64,000 nucleotides of DNA from positions 58,427,487-58,491,486 of the forward strand of contig NC_087067.1 of the NCBI RefSeq assembly GCF_963678635.1, in the 5' to 3' direction. The first letter of the stretch is position 1. Every line of letters starts with the position of its first letter. The position numbers were made by a program, and so were the translations under genes. Source of the DNA: Symsagittifera roscoffensis (taxonomy: Eukaryota > Xenacoelomorpha > Acoela > Convolutidae). Under the pieces are notes generated by a model, which was not told the DNA's origin, did not search any database, and saw nothing but the letters and a program-made list of their open reading frames with translations. Positions 8,151-21,450 of the stretch are shown in pieces.

Positions 8151-11100
8151 CCCAGGTTACTGGAAATAGGCGCAAAATGAAGCACACATTAAGCACTTAA
8201 ACTGAAAATTAAAAAAAGAAACAAAGGAAGTGAGAGGGCTGGCTCAAGAGGCACAACCCTCTGACCTGTACCCATATGCCAGAAAATCTGACACATGGGT
8301 ATAAAAAAAAAATCATCAAAAAACAGCAAAAAACAGTTTTATTTGTTTAAAAAATTCAACCAGGACATAGAAAAGAGCTGATCTTATTAATAAACAGTGT
8401 CTTTGAGGATATTTTGATCTATCATTTAAGACTTAAAGAGAATTTTTATTTTATTTTTTTTGAAAAAAAAGTTTCAAAAATACAAGTGTTAACTTTGTAG
8501 GTCCAGACCCAGATTACTGGAAATAGGCGCAAAATGACGCACACATTGAGCACTTAAACTGAAGGACAAAAAAAATAAAGGGTGTCAGAGGGCTGGCTCA
8601 AGAGGCACAGCCCTCTGACCTGTACCCATATGCCAGAAAATCTGACACATGGGTACAAAAAAAAATCATCAAAAAACTGCAAAAAACAGTTTTCTTTGTT
8701 TAAAAATTCAACCAGGACGTAGAGAAGAGCTGATCTTTTTAATAAACAGTGTTTTGTAGGATATTTTGATCTATCATTTAAGACTTAAAGAGATTTTTTT
8801 TTTTTTGAAAAAAAAGTTTCAAACAATTACAAGTGTTAACTTTGTAGGTTCAGACCCCAGGTTACTGGAAATAGGCGCAAAATGAAGCACACATTAAGCA
8901 CTTAAACTGAAAATTAAAAAAAGAAACAAAGGAAGTGAGAGGGCTGGCTCAAGAGGCACAACCCTCTGACCTGTACCCATATGCCAGAAAATCTGACACA
9001 TGGGTACAAAAAAAAACCATCAAAAACAGCAAAAAATAGTTTTAATTGTTTGCAAATTTCAACCAGGACATAAAAAAGAGCTGATCTTATTAATAAACAG
9101 TGTCTTGGAGGGTATTTTGATCTATCATTTAAGACTGAAAGAGAATTTTTTTTTTTTTTGAAAAAAAAATTTCAAAAAATTACAAGTGTTAACTTTGTAG
9201 GTTCAGACCACAGATTACTGGAAATAGGCGCAGAATGACGCACACATTGAGCACTTAAACTGAAGGTCAAAAAAAATAAAGGGTGTCAGAGGGCTGGCTC
9301 AAGAGGCACAGCCCTCTGACCTGTACCCATATGCCAGAAAATCTGACACATGGGTACAAAAAAAATCATCAAAAAACAGCAAAAAACAGTTTTCTTTGTT
9401 TAAAAATTCAACCAGGACATAGACAATAGCTGATCTTATTAATAAACAGTGTCTTGGAGGATATTTTGATCTATCATTTAAGACTTAAAGAGAATTTTTA
9501 TTTTATTTTTTTTGAAAAAAAAGTTTCAAAAAATTACAAGTGTTAACTTTGTAGGTTCAGACCACAGATTACTGGAAATAGGCGCAGAATGACGCACACA
9601 TTAAGCACTTAAACTGAAGGTCAAAAAAAATAAAGGGTGTCAGAGGGCTGGCTCAAGAGGCACAACCCTCTGACCTGTACCCATATGCCAGAAAATCTGA
9701 CACATGGGTACAAAAAAAAATCATCAAAAACAGCAAAAAACAGTTTTAATTGTTTACAAAATTCAACCAGGACGAAAAAAAGAGCTGATCTTATTAATAA
9801 ACAGTGTCTTGGAGGGTATTTTGATCTATCATTTAAGACTGAAAGAGAATTTTTTTTTTTTTGAAAGAAAAGTTTCAAAAAATTACAAGTGTTAACTTTG
9901 TAGGTTCAGACCACAGATTACTGGAAATACGCGCAGAATGACGCACACATTGAGCACTTAAACTGAAGGTCAAAAATAATAAGGGTGTCAGAGGGCTGGC
10001 TCAAGAGGCACAACCCTCTGACCTGTACCCATATGCCAGAAAATCTGACACATGGGTACAAAAAAAAATCATCAAAAACAGCAAAAAACAGTTTTAATTG
10101 TTTACAAAATTCAACCAGGACATAAAAAAGAGCTGATCTTATTAATAAACAGTGTCTTGGAGGGTATTTTGATCTATCATTTAAGACTGAAAGAGAATTT
10201 TTTTTTTTTGAAAAAAAAGTTTCAAAAAATTACAAGTGTTAACTTTGTAGGTTCAGACCCCAGATTACTGGAAATAGGCGCAAAATGACGCACACATTGA
10301 GCACTTAAACTGAAGGACAAAAAAAATAAAGGGTGTCAGAGGGCTGGCTCAAGAGGCACAGCCCTCTGACCTGTACCCATATGCCAGAAAATCTGACACA
10401 TGGGTACAAAAAAAAATCATCAAAAAACAGCAAAAAACAGTTTTTTTTGTTTAAAAATTCAACCAGGACGTAGAAAAGAGCTGATCTTTTTAATAAACAG
10501 TGTCTTGTAGGATATTTTGATCTATCATTTAAGACTTAAAGAGAATTTTTTTTTGAAAAAAAAAGTTTCAAAAAATTACATGTGTTAACTTTGTAGGTTC
10601 AGACCCCAGGTTATTGGAAATAGGCGCAAAATGACGCACACATTAAGCACTTAAACTGAAGATCAAAAAAAGAAATAAAGGGTGTCAGAGGGCTGGCTCA
10701 AGAGGCACAGCCCTCTGACTTGTACCCATATGCCAGAAAATCTGACACATGGGTACAAAAAAAAATCATCAAAAAACAGCAAAAAACTGTTTTCTTTGGA
10801 TAAAAAATTCAACCAGGACATAGAAAAGAGCTGATCTTATTAATAAACTTGTCTTGGAGGATAATTTGATCTATCATTTAAGACTTAAAGAGAATTTTTT
10901 TTTTGAAAAAAAAGTTTCAAAAAATTACAAGTGTTAACTTTGTATGTCCAGACCCCAGATTAATGGAAATAGGCGGAAAATGACGCAAATATTGAGCCCT
11001 TAAACTGAAGATCAAAGAAAAATAAAGAGTGTCAGAGGGCTGGCTCAAGAGGCACAGCCCTCTGACTTGTACCCATATGCCAGAAAATCTGACACATGGG

Positions 11101-11410
11101 TACAAAAAAAATCATCAAAAAACAGCAAAAAACAGTTTTCTTTGTTTAAAAATTCAACCAGGACGTAGAAAAGAGCTGATCTTTTTAATAAACAGTGTCT
11201 TGTAGGATATTTTGATCTATCATTTAAGACTTAAAGAGAATTTTTTTTTGAAAAAAAAGTTTCAAAAAATTACAAGTGTTAACTTTGTAGGTTCAGACCC
11301 CAGGTTATTGGAAATAGGCGCAAAATGACGCACACATTAAGCACTTAAACTGAAGATCAAAAAAAGAAATAAAGGGTGTCAGAGGGCTGGCTCAAGAGGC
11401 ACAGCCCTCT

Positions 11411-14010
11411 GATTTGTACCCATATGCCAGAAAATCTGACACATGGGTACAAAAAAAATCATCAAAAAACAGCAAAAAACAGTTTTTTTTAAAACAATCA
11501 GTCAGAAAGTGAAAAAGAGCTGGTCTTATTAATAAACAGTGTCTTGGAGGATATTTTGATCCATCATCATTACAAGTGTTAACTTTGTAGGTTCAGACCC
11601 CAGGTTACAGGAAACAGGCGCAAAATGACGCACACATTAAGCACTTAAACTGAAGATCAAAAAATAAAGTAAAGGATGTCATCAGAGGGCTGGCTCAAGA
11701 GGCACAGCCCTCTGACCTGCACCCATATGCCAGAAAATCTGACACATGGGTACAAAAAAAATCATCAAAAAACAGCAAAAAACAGTTTTATTTGTTTAAA
11801 AAATTCAACCAGGACATAGAAAAGAGCTGATCTTCTTAATAAACAGTGTCTTGGAGGATATTTTGATCTATCATTTAAGACTTAAAGAGAATTTTTATTT
11901 TATTTTTTTGAAAAAAAAGTTTCAAAAATACAAGTGTTAACTTTGTGATTCAGACCCCAGATTACTGGAAATAAACGCAAAATGACGCACAAATTGAGCA
12001 CTTAAACTGAAGGACAAAAAAAATAAAGGGTGTCAGAGGGCTGGCTCAAGAGGCAAAGCCCTTTGACTTGTACCCATATGCCAGAAAATCTGACACATGG
12101 GTACAAAAAAATCATCAAAAAACAACAAAAAACATTTTTCTTTGTTTAAAAACTCAACCAAGACATAGAAAAGAGCTGATTTTATTAATAAACAGTGTCT
12201 TGTAGGATTTTTTGATCTATCATTTAAGACTTAAAGAGAATTTTTTTTTTTTTTTGAAAAAAAAGTTTAAAAAAATTACAAGTGTTAACTTTGTAGGTTC
12301 AGACCCCAGGTTACTGGAAATAGGCGCAAAATGACGCACACATTAAGCACTTAAACTGAAGATCAAAAAAATAAATAAAGGGTGTCAGAGGTCTGGCTCA
12401 ACAGGCACAGCCCTCTGACATGTACCCATATGCCAGAAAATCTGACACATGGGTACAAAAAAAAAATCATCAAAAAACAGCAAAAAACAGTTGTAGTTGA
12501 TTACAAAATTCAACCAGGACATAGAAAAGAGCTGATCTTATTAATAAACAGTGTCTTGGAGGGTATTTTGATCTATCATTTAAGACTTAAAGATAATTTA
12601 TATTTTTTTTGAAAAAAAAGTTTCAAAAAATTACAAGTGTTAACTTTGTAGGTTCAGACCCCAGATTACTGAAAATAGGCGCAAAATGACGCACACATTG
12701 AGCACTTAAACTGAAGGTCAAAAAAAAAAAAGGGTGTCAGAGGGCTGGCTCAAGAGGCACAGCCCTCTGACCTGTACCCATATGCCAGAAAATCTGACAC
12801 ATGGGTACAAAAAAAATCATCAAAAAACAGCAAAAAACAGTTTTCTTTGTTTAAAAAATCAACCAGGACGTAGAAAAAAGCTGATATTTTTAATAAACAG
12901 TGTCTTGGAGGATATTTTGATCTATAATTTAAGACTATTTTTTTTGAAAAAAAAGTTTCAAAAAATTACAAGTGTTAACTTTGTAGGTTCAGACCCCAGA
13001 TTACTGGAAATAGGCGCAAAATGACGCACACATTAAGCACTTAAACTGAAGATAGAAAAAACAAAGGGTTTCAGAGGGCTGGCTCAAGAGGCACAGACCT
13101 CTGACCTGTACCCATATGCCAGAAAATCTGACACATGGGTCCAAAAAAAAATCATCAAAAAACAGCAAAAAACAGTTTTCTTTGTTTAAAAATTCAACCA
13201 GGACGTAGAAAAGAGCTGATCTTTTTAATAAACAGTGTTATGTAGATTATTTTGATCTATCATTTAAGACTTAAAGCGATTTTTTTTTTTTTGAAAAAAA
13301 AGTTTCAAAAAATTACAAGTGTTAACTTTGTAGGTTCAGACCCCAGGTTACTGGAAATAGGCGCAAAATGACGCACACATTAAGCACTTAAACTGAAGAT
13401 CAAAAAAAGAAATAAAGGGTGTCAGAGGGCTGGCTCAAGAGGCACAGCCCTCTGACCTGTACCCATATGCCAGAAAATCTGACACATGGGTACAAAAAAA
13501 ATCATCAAAAAATAGCAAAAAACAGTTTTAATTGTTTACAAAATTCAACCAGGACATAGAAAAGAGCTGATCTTATTAAATAACAGTGTCTTGGAGGATA
13601 TTTCGATCTATCATTTAAGACTTAAAGAGAATTTTTTTTTTTGAAAAAAAATTTCAAAAAATTACAAGTGTTAACTTTGTAGGTTCAGACCCCAGATTAC
13701 TGGAATTAGGCGCAAAATGACGCACACGTTGAGCATTTAAACTGAAGGTCAAAAAAAAATAAAGGATGTCAAAGGGCTGGCTCAAGAGGCACAGCCCTCT
13801 GACTTGTACCCATATGCCAGAAAATCTGACACATGGTACAAAAAAAGTCATCAAAAAACAGCAAAAAACAGTTTTCTTTGTTTAAAAAATCAACCAGGAC
13901 GTAGAAAAGAGCTGATCTTTTTAATAAACAGTGTCTTGGAAGATATTTTGATCTATCATTTAAGACTTATTTTTTGAAAAAAAGTTTCAAAAAATTACAA
14001 GTGTTAACTT
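11411..14010. repeat. Satellite A higher-order block, first copy (8 monomers)
   Basis: This segment is repeated nearly unchanged at about 14134-16730, an offset of about 2722 bp. Shared rare variants include GATTTGTACCC, GTTACAGGAAACAGGCG, GATGTCATCAGAGG, a CAAAGCCCTTTGACTTG stretch and a short CTTATTTTTTGAAAAA end. Confidence 0.9.
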
Positions 14011-14133
14011 TGTATGTCCAGACCCCAGATTAATGGAAATAGGCGGAAAATGACGCAAATATTGAGCCCTTAAACTGAAGATCAAAGAAAATTAAAGAGT
14101 GTCAGAGGGCTGGCTCAAGAGGCACAGCCCTCT

Positions 14134-16730
14134 GATTTGTACCCATATGCCAGAAAATCTGACACATGGGTACAAAAAAAATCATCAAAAAACAGCAAAA
14201 ACAGTTTTTTTTAAAACAATCAGTCAGAAAGTGAAAAAGAGCTGGTCTTATTAATAAACAGTGTCTTGGAGGATATTTTGATCCATCATCATTACAAGTG
14301 TTAACTTTGTAGGTTCAGACCCCAGGTTACAGGAAACAGGCGCAAAATGACGCACACATTAAGCACTTAAACTGAAGATCAAAAAATAAAGTAAAGGATG
14401 TCATCAGAGGGCTGGCTCAAGAGGCACAGCCCTCTGACCTGCACCCATATGCCAGAAAATCTGACACATGGGTACAAAAAAAATCATCAAAAAACAGCAA
14501 AAAACAGTTTTATTTGTTTAAAAAATTCAACCAGGACATAGAAAAGAGCTGATCTTCTTAATAAACAGTGTCTTGGAGGATATTTTGATCTATCATTTAA
14601 GACTTAAAGAGAATTTTTATTTTATTTTTTTGAAAAAAAAGTTTCAAAAATACAAGTGTTAACTTTGTGATTCAGACCCCAGATTACTGGAAATAAGCGC
14701 AAAATGACGCACAAATTGAGCACTTAAACTGAAGGACAAAAAAAATAAAGGGTGTCAGAGGGCTGGCTCAAGAGGCAAAGCCCTTTGACTTGTACCCATA
14801 TGCCAGAAAATCTGACACATGGGTACAAAAAAATCATCAAAAAACAACAAAAACATTTTTCTTTGTTTAAAAATTCAACCAAGACATAGAAAAGAGCTGA
14901 TTTTATTAATAAACAGTGTCTTGTAGGATTTTTTGATCTATCATTTAAGACTTAAAGAGAATTTTTTTTTTTTTGAAAAAAAAGTTTAAAAAAATTACAA
15001 GTGTTAACTTTGTAGGTTCAGACCCCAGGTTACTGGAAATAGGCGCAAAATGACGCACACATTAAGCACTTAAACTGAAGATCAAAAAAATAAATAAAGG
15101 GTGTCAGAGGTCTGGCTCAACAGGCACAGCCCTCTGACCTGTACCCATATGCCAGAAAATCTGACACATGGGTACAAAAAAAAATCATCAAAAAACAGCA
15201 AAAAACAGTTTTAGTTGTTTACAAAATTCAACCAGGACATAGAAAAGAGCTGATCTTATTAATAAACAGTGTCTTGGAGGGTATTTTGATCTATCATTTA
15301 AGACTTAAAGATAATTTATATTTTTTTTGAAAAAAAAGTTTCAAAAAATTACAAGTGTTAACTTTGTAGGTTCAGACCCCAGATTACTGAAAATAGGCGC
15401 AAAATGACGCACACATTGAGCACTTAAACTGAAGGTCAAAAAAAATAAAGGGTGTCAGAGGGCTGGCTCAAGAGGCACAGCCCTCTGACCTGTACCCATA
15501 TGCCAGAAAATCTGACACATGGGTACAAAAAAAATCATCAAAAAACAGCAAAAAACAGTTTTCTTTGTTTAAAAAATCAACCAGGACGTAGAAAAAAGCT
15601 GATCTTTTTAATAAACAGTGTCTTGGAGGATATTTTGATCTATAATTTAAGACTTTTTTTTTTGAAAAAAAAGTTTCAAAAAATTACAAGTGTTAACTTT
15701 GTAGGTTCAGACCCCAGATTACTGGAAATAGGCGCAAAATGACGCACACATTAAGCACTTAAACTGAAGATAGAAAAAACAAAGGGTTTCAGAGGGCTGG
15801 CTCAAGAGGCACAGACCTCTGACCTGTACCCATATGCCAGAAAATCTGACACATGGGTACAAAAAAAATCATCAAAAAACAGCAAAAAACAGTTTTCTTT
15901 GTTTAAAAATTCAACCAGGACGTAGAAAAGAGCTGATCTTTTTAATAAACAGTGTTATGTAGGATATTTTGATCTATCATTTAAGACTTAAAGCGATTTT
16001 TTTTTTTTTGAAAAAAAAGTTTCAAAAAATTACAAGTGTTAACTTTGTAGGTTCAGACCCCAGGTTACTGGAAATAGGCGCAAAATGACGCACACATTAA
16101 GCACTTAAACTGAAGATCAAAAAAAGAAATAAAGGGTGTCAGAGGGCTGGCTCAAGAGGCACAGCCCTCTGACCTGTACCCATATGCCAGAAAATCTGAC
16201 ACATGGGTACAAAAAAAAATCATCAAAAAATAGCAAAAAACAGTTTTAATTGTTTACAAAATTCAACCAGGACATAGAAAAGAGCTGATCTTATTAAATA
16301 ACAGTGTCTTGGAGGATATTTCGATCTATCATTTAAGACTTAAAGAGAATTTTTTTTTTTTGAAAAAAAAATTCAAAAAATTACAAGTGTTAACTTTGTA
16401 GGTTCAGACCCCAGATTACTGGAAATAGGCGCAAAATGACGCACACGTTCAGCATTTAAACTGAAGGTCAAAAAAAATAAAGGATGTCAAAGGGCTGGCT
16501 CAAGAGGCACAGCCCTCTGACTTGTACCCATATGCCAGAAAATCTGACACATGGTACAAAAAAATCATCAAAAAACAGCAAAAAACAGTTTTCTTTGTTT
16601 AAAAAATCAACCAGGACGTAGAAAAGAGCTGATCTTTTTAATAAACAGTGTCTTGGAAGATATTTTGATCTATCATATAAGACTTATTTTTTGAAAAAAA
16701 GTTTCAAAAAATTACAAGTGTTAACTTTGT
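14134..16730. repeat. Satellite A higher-order block, second copy
   Basis: This is the second copy of the roughly 2.6-kb block described at 11411-14010. It carries the same rare variants in the same order, with only scattered single-base and A/T-run length differences. Confidence 0.9.
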
Positions 16731-16731
16731 A

Positions 16732-17018
16732 GGTTCAGACCCCAGATTACTGGAAATAGGCGCAAAATGACGCACACATTAAGCACTTAAACTGAAGATC
16801 AAAAAAAAACAAAGGGTGTCAGAGGGCTGGCTCAAGAGGCACAGCCCTCTGACATGTACCCATATGCCAGAAAATCTGACACATGGGTACAGAAAAAAAT
16901 CATCAAAAAACAGCAAAAAACAGTTTTCTTTGTTTAAAAAATTCAACCAGGACGAAAAAAGACTTTTTTTTTTGAAAAAAAAGTTTCAAAAAATTACAAG
17001 TGTTAACTTTGTAGGTTC
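16732..17018. repeat. Shortened satellite A monomer
   Basis: The monomer is about 286 bp. The sequence after CAACCAGGACG jumps to the T-run/A-run end, losing roughly 70 bp that include the TTAATAAACAGTGTC part. Confidence 0.75.
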
Positions 17019-17699
17019 AGACCCCAGGTTACTGGAAATAGGCGCAAAATGACGCACCATTAAGCACTTAAACTGAAGATCAAAAAAAAATAAAGGGTGT
17101 CAGAGGGCTGGCTCAAGAGGCACAGCCCTCTGACCTGTACCCATATGCCAGAAAATCTGACACATCGGTACAAAAAAAAAATCATCAAAAAACAGCAAAA
17201 AACAGTTTTGTTTGTTTAAAAAATTCAACCAGGACGTAGAAAAGAGCTGATCTTATTAATAAACAGTGTCTTGGAGGATATTTTGATCTATCATTTAAGA
17301 CTTAAAGAGATTTTTTTTTTTTTTTGAAAAAAAGTTTCAAAAAACTACAAGTGTTAACTTTGTAGGTTCAGACCCCAGATTACTGAAAATAGGCGCAAAA
17401 TGACGCACACATTGAGCACTTAAACTGAAGGTCAAAAAAATAAAGGGTGTCAGAGGGCTGGCTCAAGAGGCACAGCCCTCTGACCTGTACCCATATGCCA
17501 GAAAGTCTGACACATGGGTACAAAAAAAAAATCATCAAAAAACAGCAAAAAACAGTTTTATTTGTTTAAAAAATTCAACCAGGACATTAAAAAGAGCTGA
17601 TATTATTAATAAACAGTGTCTTGGAGGATATTTTGATCTATCATTTAAGAATTAAAGAGAATTTTTATTATTATTTTTTTGAAAACAAAAAATTTCAAA

Positions 17700-19452
17700 A
17701 AAATACAAGTGTTAACTTTGTAGGTTCAGACCCCAGATTACTGGAAATAGGCGCAAAATGACGCACACATTGAGCACTTAAACTGAAGGTCAAAAAAAAT
17801 AAAGGGTGTCAGAGGGCTGGCTCAAGAGGCACAGCCCTCTGACCTGTACCCATATGCCAGAAAATCTGACACATGGGTACAAAAAAAAATCATCAAAAAA
17901 CAGCAAAAAACAGTTTTCTTTGTTTAAAAATTCAACCAGGACGTAGAAAAGAGCTGATCTTTTTAATAAACAGTGTCTTGGAGAATATTTTGAGCTATCA
18001 TTTAAGACTTAAAAAGAATTTTTTTTTTTTTTTTTTCAAAAAGTTTCAAAAAACTACAAGTGTTAACTTTGTAGGTTCCGACCCCAGGTTACTGGAAATA
18101 GGCGCAAAATGACGCACACATTAAGCACTTAAACTGAAGATCAAAAGAAATAAAGGGTGTCAGAGGGCTGGCTCAAGAGGCACAGCCCTCTGACCTGTAC
18201 CCATATGCCAGAAAATCTGACACATGGGTACAAAAAAAAATCATCAAAAAACAGCAAAAAACAGTTTAATTTGTTTAAAAAACTCAACCAGGACATAGAA
18301 AAGAGCTGATCTTATTAATAAACAGTGTCTTGGAGGATATTTTGATCTATCATTTAAGACTTAAAGAGAATTTTTATTTTTTTTTTTTGAAAAAAAAAGT
18401 TTCAAAAAATTACAAGTGTTAACTTTGTAGGTTCAGACCCCAGATTACTGGAAATAGGCGCAAAATGACGCACACACTGAGCACTTAAACTGAAGGTCAA
18501 AAAAAATAAAGGGTGTCAGAGGGCTGGCTCAAGAGGCACAGCCCTCTGACCTGTACCCATATGCCAGAAAATCTGACACATGGGTACAAAAAAAAATCAT
18601 CAAAAAACAGCAAAAAACAGTTTTTTTTGTTTAAAAATTCAACCAGGACGTAGAAAAGAGCTGATCTTTTTAATAAACAGTGTCTTGGAGGATAATTTGA
18701 TCTATCATTTAAGACTTAAAGAGAATTTTTTTTTTTTTTTGAAAAAAAAGTTTCAAAAAATTTTAAGTGTTAACTTTGTAGGTTCAGACCCCACGTTACT
18801 GGAAATAGGCGCAAAATGACGCACACATTAAGCACGTAAACTGAAGATCAAAAAAAAATAAAGGGTGTCAGAGGGCTGGCTCAAGAGGCACAGCACTCTG
18901 ACCTGTACCCATTTGCCAGAAAATCTGACACATGGGTACAAAAAAAATCATCAAAAAACAGCAAAAAACAGTTTTCTTTGTTTAAAAAATTCAACCAGGA
19001 CGTAGAAAAGAGCTGATCTTTTTAATAAACAGTGTCTTGGAGGATATTTTGATCTATCATTTAAGACTTAAAGAGAATTTTTTTTTTTTTTAAAGTTTCA
19101 AAAAATTACAAGTGTTAACTTTGTAGGTTCAGACCCCAGGTTACTGGAAATAGGCGCAAAATGACGCAAACATTGATCACTTACACTGAAGGTCAAAAAA
19201 GTAAAGGGTGTCAGAGGGCTGGCTCAAGAGGCACAGCCCTCTGACCTGTACCCATATGCCAGAAAATCTGACACATGGGTACAAAAAAAATCATCAAAAA
19301 ACAGCAAAAAACAGTTTTCTTTGTTTAAAAAATTCAACCAGGACGTAGAAAAGAGCTGATTTTATTAATAAACAGTGTCTTGGAGGATATTTTAAACTAT
19401 CATTTAAGACTTAAAGATAATTATTATTTTTTTTTTTGAAAAAAAAGTTTCG
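17700..19452. repeat. Satellite A higher-order block of 5 monomers, first copy
   Basis: The segment is repeated at about 19453-21205 with an offset of 1753 bp. Diagnostic shared variants are GGTTCCGACCCCAGG (about 18074 and 19827), CCCCACGTTACTGG, CACAGCACTCTGACC with CCCATTTGCC, and GATCACTTACACTGAAGG. Confidence 0.9.
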
Positions 19453-21205
19453 AAAAATTACAAGTGTTAACTTTGTAGGTTCAGACCCCAGATTACTGGA
19501 AATAGGCGCAAAATGACGCACACATTGAGCACTTAAACTGAAGGTCAAAAAAAATAAAGGGTGTCAGAGGGCTGGCTCAAGAGGCACAGCCCTCTGACCT
19601 GTACCCATATGCCAGAAAATCTGACACATGGGTACAAAAAAAAATCATCAAAAAACAGCAAAAAACAGTTTTCTTTGTTTAAAAATTCAACCAGGACGTA
19701 GAAAAGAGCTGATCTTTTTAATAAACAGTGTCTTGGAGGATATTTTGAGCTATCATTTAAGACTTAAAAAGAATTTTTTTTTTTTTTTTCAAAAAGTTTC
19801 AAAAAACTACAAGTGTTAACTTTGTAGGTTCCGACCCCAGGTTACTGGAAATAGGCGCAAAATGACGCACACATTAAGCACTTAAACTGAAGATCAAAAA
19901 AAATAAAGGGTGTCAGAGGGCTGGCTCAAGAGGCACAGCCCTCTGACCTGTACCCATATGCCAGAAAATCTGACACATGGGTACAAAAAAAAATCATCAA
20001 AAAACAGCAAGAAAACAGTTTTATTTGTTTAAAAAACTCAACCAGGACATAGAAAAGAGCTGATCTTATTAATAAACAGTGTCTTGGAGGATATTTTGAT
20101 CTATCATTTAAGACTTAAAGAGAATTTTTATTTTTTTTTTTGAAAAAAAAAGTTTCAAAAAGTTACAAGTGTTAACTTTGTAGGTTCAGACCCCAGATTA
20201 CTGGAAATAGGCGCAAAATGACGCACACACTGAGCACTTAAACTGAAGGTCAAAAAAAAATAAAGGGTGTCAGAGGGCTGGCTCAAGAGGCACAGCCCTC
20301 TGACCTGTACCCATATGCCAGAAAATCTGACACATGGGTACAAAAAAAAAATCATCAAAAAACAGCAAAAAACAGTTTTCTTTGTTTAAAAATTCAACCA
20401 GGACGTAGAAAAGAGCTGATCTTTTTAATAAACAGTGTCTTGGAGGATAATTTGATCTATCATTTAAGACTTAAAGAGAATTTTTTTTTTTTTTTGAAAA
20501 AAAAGTTTCAAAAAATTACAAGTGTTAACTTTGTAGGTTCAGACCCCACGTTACTGGAAATAGGCGCAAAATGACGCACACATTAAGCACGAAAACTGAA
20601 GATCAAAAAAAATAAAGGGTGTCAGAGGGCTGGCTCAAGAGGCACAGCACTCTGACCTGTACCCATTTGCCAGAAAATCTGACACATGGGTACAAAAACA
20701 ATCATCAAAAAACAGCAAAAAACAGTTTTCTTTGTTTAAAAAATTCAACCAGGACGTAGAAAAGAGCTGATCTTTTTAATAAACAGTGTCTTGGAGGATA
20801 TTTTGATCTATCATTTAAGACTTAAAGAGAATTTTTTTTTTTTTTTAAAGTTTCAAAAAATTACAAGTGTTAACTTTGTAGGTTCAGACCCCAGGTTACT
20901 GGAAATAGGCGCAAAATGACGCAAACATTGATCACTTACACTGAAGGTCAAAAAAGTAAAGGGTGTCAGAGGGCTGGCTCAAGAGGCACAGCCCTCTGAC
21001 CTGTACCCATATGCCAGAAAATCTGACACATGGGTACAAAAAAAATCATCAAAAAACAGCAAAAAACAGTTTTCTTTGTTTAAAAAATTCAACCAGGACG
21101 TAGAAAAGAGCTGATTTTACTAATAAACAGTGTCTTGGAGGATATTTTAAACTATCATTTAAGACTTAAAGATAATTATTACTTTTTTTTTTTGAAAAAA
21201 AAGTT
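19453..21205. repeat. Satellite A higher-order block of 5 monomers, second copy
   Basis: This is the second copy of the 1753-bp block. It is followed by one last monomer that ends at the satellite B border. Confidence 0.9.
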
Positions 21206-21424
21206 TCGAAAAATTACAAGTGTTAACTTTGTAGGTTCAGACCCCAGATTAATGGAAATAGGCGCAAAATGACGCACACATTGAGCACTTGAACTGAAGG
21301 TCAAAAAAAATAAAGGGTGTCAGAGGGCTGGCTCAAGAGGCACAGCCCTCTGACCTGTACCCATATGCCAGAAAATCTGACACATGGGTACAAAAAATAT
21401 CAAAAAACAGCAAAAAACACTTTT

Positions 21425-21450
21425 CTTTGTTCAAAATTAACCCTTCCCAG
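21425..21450. other. Satellite A to satellite B junction
   Basis: Satellite A stops in mid-monomer after its CTTTGTT landmark, and satellite B starts just before its CCTTCCCAGG landmark, with no spacer. The joining sequence AAAATTAACCC resembles both the satellite A string AATTCAACC and the satellite B string AATTAAGCC, which suggests a join at microhomology. Confidence 0.7.

Larger units (their letters stand above)
3332..21433. repeat. Satellite A, array 1 (about 53 monomers of about 350 bp)
   Basis: A monomer of about 350 bp repeats head to tail. The landmark GGTTCAGACCCCAG recurs at about 3383, 3737, 4092, 4452, 4813 and so on to 21232. Monomer order is: TGTTAACTTTGTAGGTTCAG, GGAAATAGGCGCAAAATGACG, a CTTAAACTGAAG stretch, two hairpins, an ATCATCAAAAAACAGC stretch, a CAACCAGGACGTAGAAAAGA stretch, TTAATAAACAGTGTCTTGGA, a TTTAAGACTTAAAGAGAA stretch, then a T-run, one G and an A-run. 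Several monomers are shortened (before 6156, 6938, 11590, 14310 and 17018, and at 8144). Array 2 at 52733-64000 is the same family. Frames of 60-110 codons recur per monomer but start at non-ATG codons and are open on both strands, so they are treated as non-coding. Confidence 0.97.

Noticed and set aside
3332-21433. CRISPR-like array, because of short palindromic repeats at regular spacing
   Set aside because: The stretches between palindromes are the same satellite sequence, not unique spacers. The period is about 350 bp, and the setting is eukaryotic.
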